From positions 10,658,248-10,722,247 of the forward strand of contig JAQFVV010012400.1 in NCBI GenBank assembly GCA_028023455.1: a DNA stretch of 64,000 nt. The letters are read 5' to 3'. Origin of the DNA: Epiperipatus broadwayi. Taxonomy: Eukaryota > Onychophora > Udeonychophora > Euonychophora > Peripatidae. Numbering within the stretch: the first letter of the stretch is position 1; every line of letters begins with the position of its first letter. Of the stretch, positions 35,643 to 47,365 are shown piece after piece. The notes under the pieces were generated by a model. The model had not been told where the DNA came from, did no database searches, and saw nothing but the letters and a program-made list of their open reading frames with translations. A program made the position numbers and the translations under genes.

Positions 35643-37990
35643 AATATATACCTTACAATTTTTAATTATTTACAACATATATACAATTTATATACACAAA
35701 CCATAAAATAAAACAAAAATAAACTAATGACTTCTTTACACTAATTACATTAATTTTTAATACAATAATAATTCATTAATTATCCCTACTTTATAATTTT
35801 ATATATATTACTGTTAATATAATCTACCTACAAACACCAAAATAATAATTTCATTACATTAACACCCTTCAAAAATAATTTCTAATATAAATTATCATTA
35901 ATATAACATATGAAATAACTGTACTATTAATATTCTAATCATTTTAAATTTTCCTACTCATTTCTAACGTCCATTTACCATGCAGTTTTCTCAGTACTTT
36001 AACAAAATTAATACATTTATTTATATAATACTATACTTTAATGTTTTAAAATATTTTTTATGCTAAAAAATTTTAAGTAAACTTATTGCATGATGTTGGT
36101 GATAAATAAAAATCTATGTTACTCATGTTCAACAATTACTGATGTTGAAACTACTTTTAAATATTAACTGACATTACAATTGACTCTTTCCAAAAATTTA
36201 TTTCATGAAAAAAAATCAGCTTCAATATGAAAATTACTTTTTAATCCATTTATAAGTCCCAATAATTGTTCTGGAATTTATATGAAAATTCACATAAAGT
36301 TTGACCTACTGAAGTGACAAATATGACCTGACATCCATAGGCTTGAACATATTTTACAATTTTTTTGAGTATCAATAGAGGAAACCTGTGATTAGTTGTT
36401 TTAGTCATGTGAATTTGAACTCCAATAGGCAGTTTGAGCACAATAGTTCTTGTTATTTGACCAAATTATTTATTTTTTTTACTTCATTCAGTTGAGAATC
36501 CAGAGATTTTTAGTTCTCAAATTTTCTTCTTTATTTAGTACTTTACATGTTTTCTTTCACTCACTGCTCTCATTTTGAAGCATTTTGGTACATTATTCTG
36601 GCCATAGTTTTGCTTCATCTCTTTTTTCTATTTTGTGGTTATCTATGATGTTTCTTCTCCAGTTCACTCTTTTGTTGTGATAGAAATTGGAGCTAAAATT
36701 ATTGTTTAAAAAAATCTGAAATTGTCAATATCATACAGATCTCATTCAAATATCATACAATTTTCCAAACTCAAACAAAATCAACAATGTCTTGATATGT
36801 TGTATCATAATACAGAGAAACCCACAACAATATTTAAATATCTAATAAAACATTATAAATGTGCATTAATAAATTATAATATCTCAGGGTTTTTATGAAC
36901 TTAAATATAACTATGTACTTGTAAATAAGAATAAATTCATCTGACGATATTGATGTGTTTGATTAGTGTATTCACTCTAAGTTTTCACAACACGTGGATC
37001 AAATCTAAAATTATCTCAGAGTTTAAAATAAATACGATCCCTCATCCCACTAGCACTGAATGTTCCATCATATTGTGATCATATATGTTTATTGTTGTAA
37101 GATGAATTTTCACATATCTAATCAATAGGATTATTTTAGGGATTTCTATTATTCAGCTAATATTATCTGGATTCCAATTTACTGATCACTATGGGGTGAC
37201 TATCAGGCATTGTTATGAGAAATCTACTTGGGGAAAAAATCATAAGACTGTTTGTGAGTTCACTATCTCAGATTCAAACATAAAAGGGTGAGAATGGCAG
37301 ATGAATGTTTATTAGGATGATTTTAATATTTATTTTTATGAGATTTGTTAATGGAATTATCATTATCATAATGGCACTGTTTGCTGCAAATAAAAATATA
37401 TTAAAAAACGGTTTTGAGATATTTTTCAGTTATGTTTAATTTTTGGTAGCCCAGAAACTTACCCATTTAAAACCAATATATTTTAGCTATAATTTTCTTT
37501 TATATTCAAAAAAATTGCCTTTTTATGTTAGTAAACATGAATATATGTGGGAAAGATATCAATTTTCATGAATACTATTATATATAAAAGAAGGTTAAGA
37601 AAAAGTACTTTTTTATATTATTTAAAATTGTAATACATAAATAATACTTCAGTTTAAATTTATTAAAAACTGTTTTTATACGTAAAGTAAAATGAGAATC
37701 ATGCAATTATAACTTTATTCAGATATATATTATTGTTTTTAATGGTATATATATATTTTTCATTAGTAAAACTGTAATACAATGGAGCTGCATTATGGAC
37801 TATATTTTGTTCCAAGCCCCCCTCCCACACACACATATTATCATATATTGCTTATAAATTTTGATTTAAAATATATATTGTTTATTAAACTGCAAGTGTA
37901 TAGTATTTTTTAACATATATATATATCACATGCTTTTTATATGTACATTATGTATATATAAATTAAAATTATAGTATAAACATTAAAGAT
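35643..37990. other. AT-rich sequence, no gene recognised
   Basis: No family signature in any frame; 36250-36441 on the minus strand is open but short and unassigned. A C-rich/(CA)n junction at 37816-37835 resembles the microsatellite next to the hammerhead at 38.3 kb. Confidence 0.45.
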
Positions 37991-38270
37991 AATACCATTG
38001 TTATTATGTAAATCAATAATTACTTATCCCATGCAGTATATATCTGTAACCATTCAGAAGAAAATAAACCTTCACACATGTGCTGTTTATTTATACTGTG
38101 TGAATTTTACATGCACTCATACAGTATGATATTTAAATAAAAGTATATTGTCTATACTGAATTTAATGTAATTTAGAAGGGATTTGAATTCAGACTTCCA
38201 AGCTCCTTACAGCTATTTACTCCAAATTATACAACTGATACATACAATCGCATACATGTGAAAAATATAA

Positions 38271-38330
38271 ATAATCTCCAATATATATATATTTTATCAT
38301 GATCCAGAACTCATCAGTTAGCCCAGATCG
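38271..38330 (-). ncRNA. Hammerhead ribozyme, decayed copy
   Basis: The minus strand reads ACGATCTGGGCTAACTGATGAG, keeping the CUGAUGA core. Stem II (GUUCUGGAUCAU) no longer pairs properly and the GAAA block is interrupted (GATAAAA). Stem I outer part GATC/GATTAT is partly kept. A C-run of about 12 and (CA)n(TA)n abut its 5' side. Probably inactive. Confidence 0.7.
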
Positions 38331-38530
38331 TAATTCCCCCCCCCCCACACACATATATATATATATAATCAGTGCTCAGTTTATATGTGAAGGTTTATTT
38401 CCTTTTGAATGATTACAGATAGATATTGCACTAGATAAGTAATTTATAGGGTATATGAGCACAGACTTTCACATCTCCACTCTATCTCATAACACTGATA
38501 CCCTTGAACACATATATGTCAAAAAGATAA

Positions 38531-38590
38531 ATAATCACCAATATACTTATTTCATGCTAAACCAGCAATCATCAGTTGGTCCAGATTATC
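38531..38590 (-). ncRNA. Hammerhead ribozyme, nearly intact
   Basis: On the minus strand: outer stem I AUAAUC, bulge UGG, inner stem I ACCAA, core CUGAUGA, stem II UGCU-GGUUU-AGCA, core GAA, a two-base-pair stem III (AU/AU, loop AAGU), cleavage after A17, then UUGGU and GAUUAU which pair back to both parts of stem I. The only deviation is U in place of G at position 10.1, next to the core. The layout is type I with a very short stem III, as described for PLE-encoded hammerheads. Such short stem III ribozymes usually work best as dimers. Confidence 0.88.
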
Positions 38591-38744
38591 ATCTCTACAC
38601 ATATATGCAATAAGTGCTCAGATATATATTAAGATAGCCAATCTTCATAATTCAATGGACAGGCTTCAATCCACTCCACACTCCAACCATCCATCCAATT
38701 GAAAATCTGATGAAGAAATGCTCAAACACTCATATAAAATATAT

Positions 38745-38776
38745 GTAAATCAATAAGTAATTATTGATTTACATAT
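38745..38776. repeat. Short palindrome
   Basis: 'tgtaaatcaataa' and its complement 'ttattgatttaca' abut with a few bases between. The same sequence forms the ends of the ~90-base block in the hammerhead cluster. Confidence 0.6.
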
Positions 38777-39402
38777 AAATATTTTTTAAATCACAGGTGA
38801 TTAAAAATGAGAAATTTTCTCCTGTGAAATATAAACTAAATTTGCACAATTTGTTTATCAATTGAATTCGCAAGTAAACACTAAATTCAAGACCTGAGTT
38901 AAGCATGATAAACAAGAGTTGGCTTATACATGAATAAGCTCTAAGATCAAATGATTCATCTGTTCTTTTAAAACTCTTACTTACAGGTGAGTGCATGTAA
39001 AATTCATACAGTATATATATGAACAGTGCATGTGTGAAGGTTTATTTCATTCAGAATGGTTAAACTAGTTATTAATAATAAACAGAAATACATTTACATA
39101 TATTTTTCAGTGAAAAAATAAAAATAAGAAAAAAAACTTAATCTGCCATATTTTTATTTTTGAAATAATGTAAATAGCAAAATGTCTGACTTTCTTTGTT
39201 ATTAAATACACTCCGAGTGATTTTTCTTTTTTTTTCAATAACTTTTTACTTTTATAGAAACATAATAGACTAGTCTCTTGATCAAAAAACTATGATCTCT
39301 TTAATTATTTTGATATTTTAAGTTAGTATTAACTTTAAATTTATTTTAAAATTTTTCAGGATAATAAAGGTAGAATAAACCTTTTCCTTTATTTTTACTA
39401 TA

Positions 39403-39684
39403 ATATCTTATATAAATCCAATTTATTCAAATCACTTTGAACACTTTTTAGAAAAAAAACATTTTATTGTACATATATACACATACACCTACATTTTGAC
39501 TATCCTGCAGTCTTCTTATATAGTTATGTATTTTATTTTGTTTATTATACCATAACTCTGAAGAAGACTGCAGGACAGTCATAATGCAGGTGTATGTGTA
39601 TATATGTGCAATATGTAAAATAAAAGGTTTTTGCTAAAAAGTGTTTGAAGTGATTTAAAAAAATTGAATTTATATAAGAAATTT
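39403..39684. repeat. Foldback repeat, arms about 115 bp
   Basis: The arms 39403-39518 and 39561-39684 are reverse complements (about 85-90% by eye), with a ~42-base spacer. The right arm starts CTGAAGAAGACTGCAGGACAG, then TCATAATGCAGG. The left arm complement shows AGTCAAAATG. A consensus CTGAAGA-GACT-loop-AGTC-GAAATG with loss of a CpG would explain both, giving the same hammerhead-like arrangement found in other repeats here. Confidence 0.85.
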
Positions 39685-42600
39685 TATTAATAAACACAAT
39701 CCTTTATAACTCTCCAAAATAAAAAAAATAGCTGTTGGTATAATTTTAACTTTATTTACATTTTTTTAAATGTGATTACACATGCTCCTCAAAAATGGAA
39801 AATACCTACTCAAATACCATGAAATATATTAAAATTGTAAATTGTAATGTTTTTTTTTTGTTCGTTTATTTACATTTTTGTTTGTTAATTCAAATTGTGT
39901 ACTTTGATACAGAATAGTGAGAGTTTTATTATTTTAAAATTTTATTTTTATGATTATTTTGCATTATTTCTAAATTGTGATAAAATATTTTCAAAAATTT
40001 ATGCAATCAGATTAGTTTTTATTGCAAAGTCATCATATATAGTGGGATAAAAAAGTCCTTTTTTTCTTGGAACAATTAAAATGATATTTATGAACTATTA
40101 TTTATTAGTTAAATTGTTTAAGGTAATGATATTTATTATTTAAAAAACTTAAAAACAATTTTATTACATCATTTAAAATGATTTGTTTTTAAAGATATAA
40201 AAATTCATTAAAAAAAAAAAACCTTTAATTTGTTTCATTTTTATTATTAAAAAGGAATTATATTTATTGACAGAAATTGTATTACTAAGGTCATTTATAA
40301 ACTACAGAAGTTAGTGATAATAAAACTTTAAAAATAACTCTATTCTCATCCTAGTTTAACAAATTTTAAAACTCACTTATCATTACATAACAAAATTGAA
40401 GGAAGAAGTACTTATGAGATCATTTTAAAAATTAATCATTAAATACTTGATTATAAAAAATCCAAGTAATGCATTACTAAAATACTACTTATTGAACCAA
40501 GTTATTAAATAAAAAATATTAAAGAAATATTTTATGATCATTTTTACTTATATGTTAGACTACTTCCGTCATCTAATTTAAATGTTAAATGTTTTTAGAT
40601 AAATAAAATTTTATTTATAATTTTCCTAATATGTTTGCCTGTTGGTGGTGGCACACACATGTTAATATAAAATGTAATATTTAAAGATGTATTGCTATCT
40701 TAAGTGATAGAACTTGAACCAGAATAGCATAAGTTAAAACATCATACTAAATTCATCATTCATAAATCTAAAGTTTATGAGTTCAAACCTAGCATTATCA
40801 AACTATAATACTACTCAAAACATTGTTTTCTATACTTACTAACAGTTTAATGCATTTCAAAAAATATAAGTAAACTTTGAATATTTCTAAAAAAATTTAG
40901 AAATTAAACTAGATAATGAAAATTGTCAAATATATAACTACATATAATATGCTATTACCACACTCTTTCAGACAAATATTTATTGATTAATTTGAAAATG
41001 TTTTTGATTACAAAATTTTCTAATCAATGTAATGCAAATTTTGTTATTAAAACAATATTTTTTGAATAATTACCTAATATTTTAATATTAGTATTTATGT
41101 TGTTTAATAATGATTTTAACGTTTTAAAAATAACTTGATTTTCGACATCAAACATAACTTTTTAATTATGATATAACTTGTTATACCTGATGTACTTCAT
41201 ATAGGAGCAATATCATATATTAAAAGAGATGTCATATTTAAAAAAAATTAGAATATAATATATTAAGATATATATAATAATAAAAACCTCTGTTTTATTG
41301 TGCCGTAATCTTTATTAAATCCTATTAATTCTATAAAAAAAGATATTTATTACTTAATGATTCAATATTTGATAGTTTTTTAGTTTTTATTAATGCAAAA
41401 CAATGATAATCTCTGTCAAAAACATATAATTTATGTAGAGTGATATTATTTATTTACTTTTTATTTTTAAATGAATTACATACTATTTACCTATTATACC
41501 TTTTTAAGATTAATATTGCATTATGAATAATTACTTACTATTATATATATGTTACTCATAAAATATATTTATAAATTATAATAATGATAATTTATACAGA
41601 AGTCCTTTTGATTACTTAAAGCATAATCATTATCAATAAAACATATGTTAATAAGAAACAGATGTCATGTGATATAAAGAAACTGTTTACTTCAGTATTA
41701 GCATATTATTTATTTATCACAAAATCTTTAAATTTATTTATAAAAAATGTCTTTTTAATTTTTTGTTTTCATAATGTCTTTCTTTATATAATATTTTTAT
41801 ATGATCTGAATTAAAGTTAAATTTAAAGTTACAAGATTTTTTTATGGGCCAAGAAAACTGAAGTAGTATTTTTTATATAGTTATAGAATAATTGGTATTC
41901 ATTTAAACTTTTTTTAAAAAATATTATTTTCTAGGTATGATATTTTGAAATAATTAATTAGTTTGTTTACATTTAGATTTGATAAAAGATAAATTCTACT
42001 TATATTAAAGAAATTTAATAATGAATCTTATAGCGTCAATAAAAAAAATACACATAATAAAAATGAATACCTATGCAATTTCTAAATAGTATTTAATTTA
42101 AATTTATTTTAAAAATGTTTGATGATAAATATAACATTTTATTTTATGTCTTTCCAAATGTAATTAAATTAATTAATAATTCCAAAAATGAAATACTTAA
42201 AAAGGAAAAATTACTATTTATCAAATTAAATTTGGATGCAAACAAACACACTTAGATGAGTCAAGATATTCTTTACAAAAAAAAAGATTAAATGAATACC
42301 AGCCACCCTACAACTGTACAAAAAATTCTGCATATAATCAATCTAATACATCTTCAGTTTTTTTTTTACCATGAAAATTCTTATAACTAAATTTACCTTA
42401 ATTCAGAAAAAAAAAAATTGTAAAAAGAGAACAATTAAAGAGGCAATTCTTATAAATCAATTTAGCGATAATGTAGACAATATGCCAATACTAAAATACA
42501 CACCAAGGAAAATCACATCTATTTTTTGTTCACATAAGATCAGTTGATAATAATTATGATCTAAATAATCAAAAGTAATTTTGTATAAGTTCTATATTAT

Positions 42601-42920
42601 CTTTGTTATTTATTTGTACCGTATTTATAATTTAATCACATGCTACATATACCATAACCTTACTTTTGTATCCAGGATGAATAGACTTTGGTTTTAATCA
42701 GACTTAGCTAACTCATATTCAACTCAACTAACTATCTAATACTGATTTTAAAAAAAAATTGGTACCTCTTCTTATATAGAGAGTAGTGGAATATTGGAAA
42801 AAACATCACTATCTCAAAACTGAAAATCCTGATGAATAATGTCCTCTCTTTTACTGTTTATCTATTGAGATTTGTTGGAGAGTTTTTTGTTCATCAGCAG
42901 ATTATTTAAAGTCTGTTTTA
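39685..42920. other. AT-rich sequence, no gene recognised
   Basis: No coding signature. A block near 40590-40900 is related to the arm sequence of the foldback at 4.9-5.3 kb. Confidence 0.5.
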
Positions 42921-42924
42921 TTAT

Positions 42925-44345
42925 TATATATATATTCATAATATTATTTCTGGGTGCTTCCATGTAATAAAAACATAATAGTGAAATAGCTGACATTTTC
43001 ATGCAATAACAAATACTTTCCTCAGACCTTCTTTCTCAAATCATAAGAATGTTTGTGGTGAGATTTAAAAATCATTATTTTTTTCTTTTATTATTTTCTC
43101 CTCATTCTTAAATTTTATTGGTTGAAAAGTTTTAAAAAATATTCTATCCTTTGATAGCTTTTTCCAAATATTGTTAATTTTCTTTAATCCACATATTTCA
43201 TTTATGCTCTTAGGTCTATTAAAAATCTCTATAGCCTCCCTTAGCAGTCTCTGATCATATTGTTCAATTTTTTCCAGAATATGTGTTTTATTGAAATTGT
43301 TGTTATGGTTTGTTAATTTAATGGGAGAGCAAATGACTGATGAATTAGTTTTTCATTAATTGCTAAAATGTGTTCTTTCTTTATTATGTTTATTCTATGA
43401 TTAATCTGTCCAATATATGAATGTAAACAAACTCCACATGGAATTTCATATATATCATGATACTCCAAAGGAATTTCATCTTTAGGGTATGGAAATACTT
43501 CATTACTTTTTTTTAAATGTAGTATAAAATGTGTGGATATTATTTTTCTTTAAAACATTACCAATTTTAACAGTTACTCCCTTAATATATGGCAGAACAG
43601 ACTTAATTTTGAAGCATCAAAATCTTTTTTCTTATTATATATAAAAAAAACTTTTTTAATAATCCTGCAATCAAAATCATTATGACAAACATTTTTTTAG
43701 CAACATAGATATCTCGGTAAAAATGTCTGTCACCAGAAGGTCTCTTAGTTTTATCTAACAATGTCTTTGCTACTGAAAATAATTGTGCTAGATTAGATGG
43801 TGATGAGAAGAAAAATGTCAATATCTCCCAGTTTGTGTTTGATTTTTATATATACTATGGCATAAAGAACCATCCTTCTATCTTTCAATTAAAACATCCA
43901 AAAATGGAAGTTGGTTATTATTTTCTACTTCTACAGTACATTTGATGTTGTTGTGAAAAGAATTTAAGAAAATTAAAAATTCATCAAGGCATGCTTACCA
44001 TGAGGTCAAATAATAAAGGTATCATCATACCTCATCCATATAGTTGTTTTTTAACTGCTGAGAGCATAAATAAAAATTGTGAATTAAAAAAATTAACAAT
44101 ATTTAGAAAAAGCTATTGGAAGATAAAATATTTTTTAAAATTTCTCAACCAATAAAATTTAAGAATGAAAAGAATATAACAAAAGAAAAAAATAATGATT
44201 TTAAATCTTGCAACACACATTCTTATGATTTGAAAAAGAAGAAGCTCTGAGGAAAGTGTTTGTTATTGTACTGAAATGTCAGATATTTAGCTATTATATT
44301 TTTATTACATAAAAACTCCTAAAAATAACACTATGAATTTATCTA
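42925..44345 (-). mobile_element. Penelope-like element PLE-2 with inverted terminal arms
   Basis: The minus strand carries a decayed PLE polyprotein (43030-44075, listed separately). Its 3' end (about 42925-43180) is repeated in inverse orientation at 44085-44345. Both arms encode the same C-terminal codons (KKL...KIFF and QPIKFKNE) and then the same tail, CTGAGGAAAGT...GAAA. Arm identity is roughly 85%. Inverted or tandem terminal repeats with 5' truncation are typical of PLE insertions. A solo tail lies at 20440-20585. Confidence 0.85.
43030..44075 (-). pseudogene. PLE-2 reverse transcriptase and GIY-YIG endonuclease, broken
   Basis: In order on the minus strand: RT motif C as WMRYDDTFII (the V of the usual RYVDDTF is lost by a codon deletion), PHG, a segment NNQLPFLDVLIER, and DGSLCHSIYKNQTQT. 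Then comes the thumb region with several stops. Near 43340-43470 is the endonuclease: YEIPCGVCLHSYIGQINHRI then IIKKEH, matching the Penelope-type GIY-YIG domain with its CxxC insertion and KEH. It ends with LEKIEQYDQRLLREAIEIFN. Frames shift several times, so no functional protein is made. The N-terminal part and the first RT motifs are missing by 5' truncation at about 44075. Confidence 0.9.
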
Positions 44346-45654
44346 TCAATAAGAATATATATATATATATAGATATGTACATGTGTGTGCAAAATAATTA
44401 ATAATTGCACTATATATATATAACCAAACATTTATCAAATTTGTCACAATTATACACTATTAAAAAGGTTTTATACTCTTCTCTCTCTATTTATACATGG
44501 ATTTTGTAAATACTTTCTGCTCATCAGATGAGCTAGAAGTTTGAAAAATTTAGATTTTACACTTGTCCATAGGGTAAAAACAACTTTCTTAAATTAAAAG
44601 ATTGAATTTATCTGCTATCAGTTCTATCTCTCTACTGAGTTTAAACACTTAAAGAAGGGAAAAGATGGCATGTCATATTAAGAAAAACTTGTAATGTTTT
44701 AAAAAAGTAAAAAGTAGAGGAATCAAAATTAGAAATAGAACAAATAAGATGTTAAAAATCAAATTTATTAGATATATTCTACTTCAAAGCTGCTAAATAT
44801 CTATAGAAGATATTATATGGTGGTACACAAGGGTAAATGGATTGTGATGATAAGAATGAAGAAAGTATAAGAGTATGTCATTGTGGACGTAGCAATATAT
44901 ATATATATATAGAATGTAGGCATTAATTTGAAGTCCTAAAAAAGATTTGTAAACAATGCTCATGATAACAATAGAGTGGTATCTGTTAAGTTTTAGGATC
45001 ATTTTTCAAAAGATGTATAGATTATTTAGAGTTACATATTTTAATAATAAAAAGTTTGATAACAAAAAGTTATATGTGAACAAATTAAAAATTAATACAA
45101 AAATAGTAGTTTAGTAGATTCAAATACTGCAATAGAAGAGGGAAAGATGATAAAATGATTAAAGATAATAGATTAATAATAAAAATGATATATATAAAAA
45201 TAAAGGCTTTTGTAATAAAAAACATAATGACAATGAAACTCTCATGGTCCAAAAATTAAAGATAATATACATATAAAATATATAGATGCTAAGAAATGTG
45301 TTAATTAGATTATATTTGGATAGAGAATAAATTTATGAATAATATTAAAGGTACATGGGAAATGAAATTTATTTATGTATGTAATTTAATAAAAATAGAA
45401 TATAGCTTAGCTTATATAGGATAAAAAGAAATGATAAATAAAAATGACTAGTGATAAATTAATAAATAAAGTTAGAAAAAACTTTTATATTCATTTGATA
45501 AGAAAATAAAAATGAAATAAATGCAAAAATCATTAAAAAATACTACAGTAAAAACTATAGATTTTGAGAGAAATAAGAGAACGTTAAAAACTTTGCATGG
45601 TCAATATAAAAAAATAGATGGTAGGGGGGGGAGAGAGGTCTATAGAAGATAGAA
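44346..45654. other. AT-rich sequence, no gene recognised
   Basis: Three (TA)n runs (44355-44372, 44411-44422, 44895-44911). On the minus strand 44512-44540 reads CTGATGAGCAGAAAGTA, a further CTGATGAG..GAAA occurrence but with no stem between. Confidence 0.45.
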
Positions 45655-45835
45655 TATTATATGTAGAGCTTGCAAAATGAGCTCTTAACAAGCTTTGCAG
45701 AATATCCCCAACCCCAGACCATTTTCTGCTACTGGTATTGTCAGTGAGGTGCCAGGATATTCAAGCATTAGATTAAAAATACCAGGACAAACTTATTAAA
45801 TTAGGCCATGTGATATCTGACTTTATTTTTTGTAA
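45655..45835 (+). repeat. Dispersed repeat family G, copy 2
   Basis: Matches 35500-35642: 'tgtagagcttgcaaaatgagc', 'cccaaccccagacc', 'aggccatgtgatatctgac'. It contains an extra ~30 bases between 'caggatatt' and 'ttaaattagg' compared with copy 1. Confidence 0.7.
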
Positions 45836-46558
45836 TTGTAAGACAGAATATATATAAAAGACTTATCAGTGATTTGAAACATGGAACAAATAAATTTAAG
45901 AAAAAAATGTTAAGAGTGAAATGTAGAGAGAGAAAATAAATAACAGAATAAAATGTTTGGATTTTAAAAAAAAACAGATTCATTTAAATGATCTAGTAAT
46001 TAAATATAAACATAATAAATTCTTGATTAAGAATAACAGGACTTCACATTAAATGAAAAAAACAACAACAAAAGATATGATAAAATATGTTCTACTATAA
46101 TAAAAACAGAAGTTTAAAAGTTGAAATTAAAATTAACAATGGCAAAATATAATATATTGATTAGATTCTAACTAAATTAATAAAGAGTTTGAGGAAAAAG
46201 ATTCAAGAAAATTAGCATGAAATGTGAAGATTTTTAAAAAAGTAGCTTAATTTTATGTGAAGCTAAGGTATTAAGATATTGATTAGAAAAGTTACTTCAT
46301 ATTTAACATGTTTTTATAGGGCCCCTTAACTTTACCTGAAGTTAACGTATTAGTTTATTGATTAGGAAATTTACTTAATATTTCATTAAATTAGACATGT
46401 TTATACAGAGCAATTTGAAGTTTTAAAAAAATAAGATAGTGAAGTAAGAAACAAAATTGAAATATTGAAAACTATTGACAAAATTTATTTTATTTGTTGA
46501 AATATATATTTTATCAATAGTATTCATCATTTCAATTGCATTTTTGTTCATTGTGTTT
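45836..46558. other. AT-rich sequence, nothing recognised
   Basis: Direct repetition of 'aagctaaggtattaagatattgattag' type sequence near 46260-46290 and 46338-46366 (about 75 bases apart) is the only structure seen. Confidence 0.45.
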
Positions 46559-46650
46559 TTACATACAGAGTATATATATATATAAATACAGTGCTAACAT
46601 ATATGTATTTACATACAGAGTATATATATATATAAATACAGTGCTAACAA
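46559..46650 (+). repeat. Tandem repeat, 50-bp unit, 2 copies
   Basis: 'tacatacagagtatatatat...aaatacagtgctaaca' is repeated almost exactly 50 bases apart. An 86-codon frame spanning it is an artefact of the repeat. Confidence 0.85.
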
Positions 46651-46659
46651 TTTGTAATG

Positions 46660-47365
46660 ACTGCATTGATAATTTTTCAGCACTACTTATATCAAATCAC
46701 TGTCCTCTATTGTCATGTTTGATTTTCAGGTGTAAAAATGAATTAATGCACATTTGTTTTGGTAGTTCTTATAAGAATAGCCAAACTGACAAATGATACT
46801 ACTCAGAGAAACTTTTTAATCATACCTGGCTGTCAGCAAAGTCTTAATCAATGTGGCTAATAATTTATCTTCACAGGGTAAAAATAATTTTTATACATTT
46901 TAATACTCTTGTGAATAAGTAATCAAATATTAAGTTTGTAAATAATTAATACATTACTGACAATTATGGAATCAATCAATCAATAAACTTCCTGGGTGCT
47001 AATTTTTAATGTTTTCCTATTTGCAAGGTAAATCTGGAAATAGATAGCAGAACATTGATAAATTTAGCACTTTAAAGATTTATGGATCCAGTGATTATAT
47101 AATTGTTAATGCTATATTAATATGATACTTGGTTATTTATTTGCGAGGGTTTTAAAATAAGTAGAAATGATAACTAGCTTGAATCTTTGTTAACATCTGA
47201 ATGTGATTGGATGTTTGCCATGATTAACATTATTTATCAGTTTCAGAGCAATCAATTGATTAACCATGAATATGATGCAAAAGCATTGAATGTATACTTG
47301 AGCAATAAATTTGACGAAATTTAAATTCTGAATTAGTAATTTCTTTTACACTAATAGTTATAATG
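46660..47365. other. AT-rich sequence, nothing recognised
   Basis: No gene or shared repeat seen. Confidence 0.5.

Larger units (their letters stand above)
38000..39070. mobile_element. Hammerhead-bearing repeat cluster (retrozyme- or PLE-terminal-repeat-like)
   Basis: The cluster contains two minus-strand hammerheads 260 bp apart (listed separately). Each is followed on the minus strand by a similar ~150-base body ('gattatttat', then 'acatgt', then 'gtatcagt'). Around them a ~90-base block with 'tgtgaaggtttatttc' and 'gaatgattacagat' occurs three times: minus at about 38035-38125, plus at 38371-38445, plus at 38985-39070. The outer two form an inverted pair about 0.95 kb apart. Direct tandem ribozymes with nested inverted repeats match published descriptions of PLE terminal repeats and of metazoan retrozymes. 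No RT frame is present, so the unit is non-autonomous or a remnant. Confidence 0.7.

Noticed and set aside
44512-44540. Hammerhead ribozyme from CTGATGAG...GAAA on the minus strand
   Set aside because: Only two bases separate the core halves, so no stem II can form.
46536-46796. 86-codon frame rich in Tyr/Ile
   Set aside because: Created by translation of a 50-bp tandem repeat made of (TA)n.
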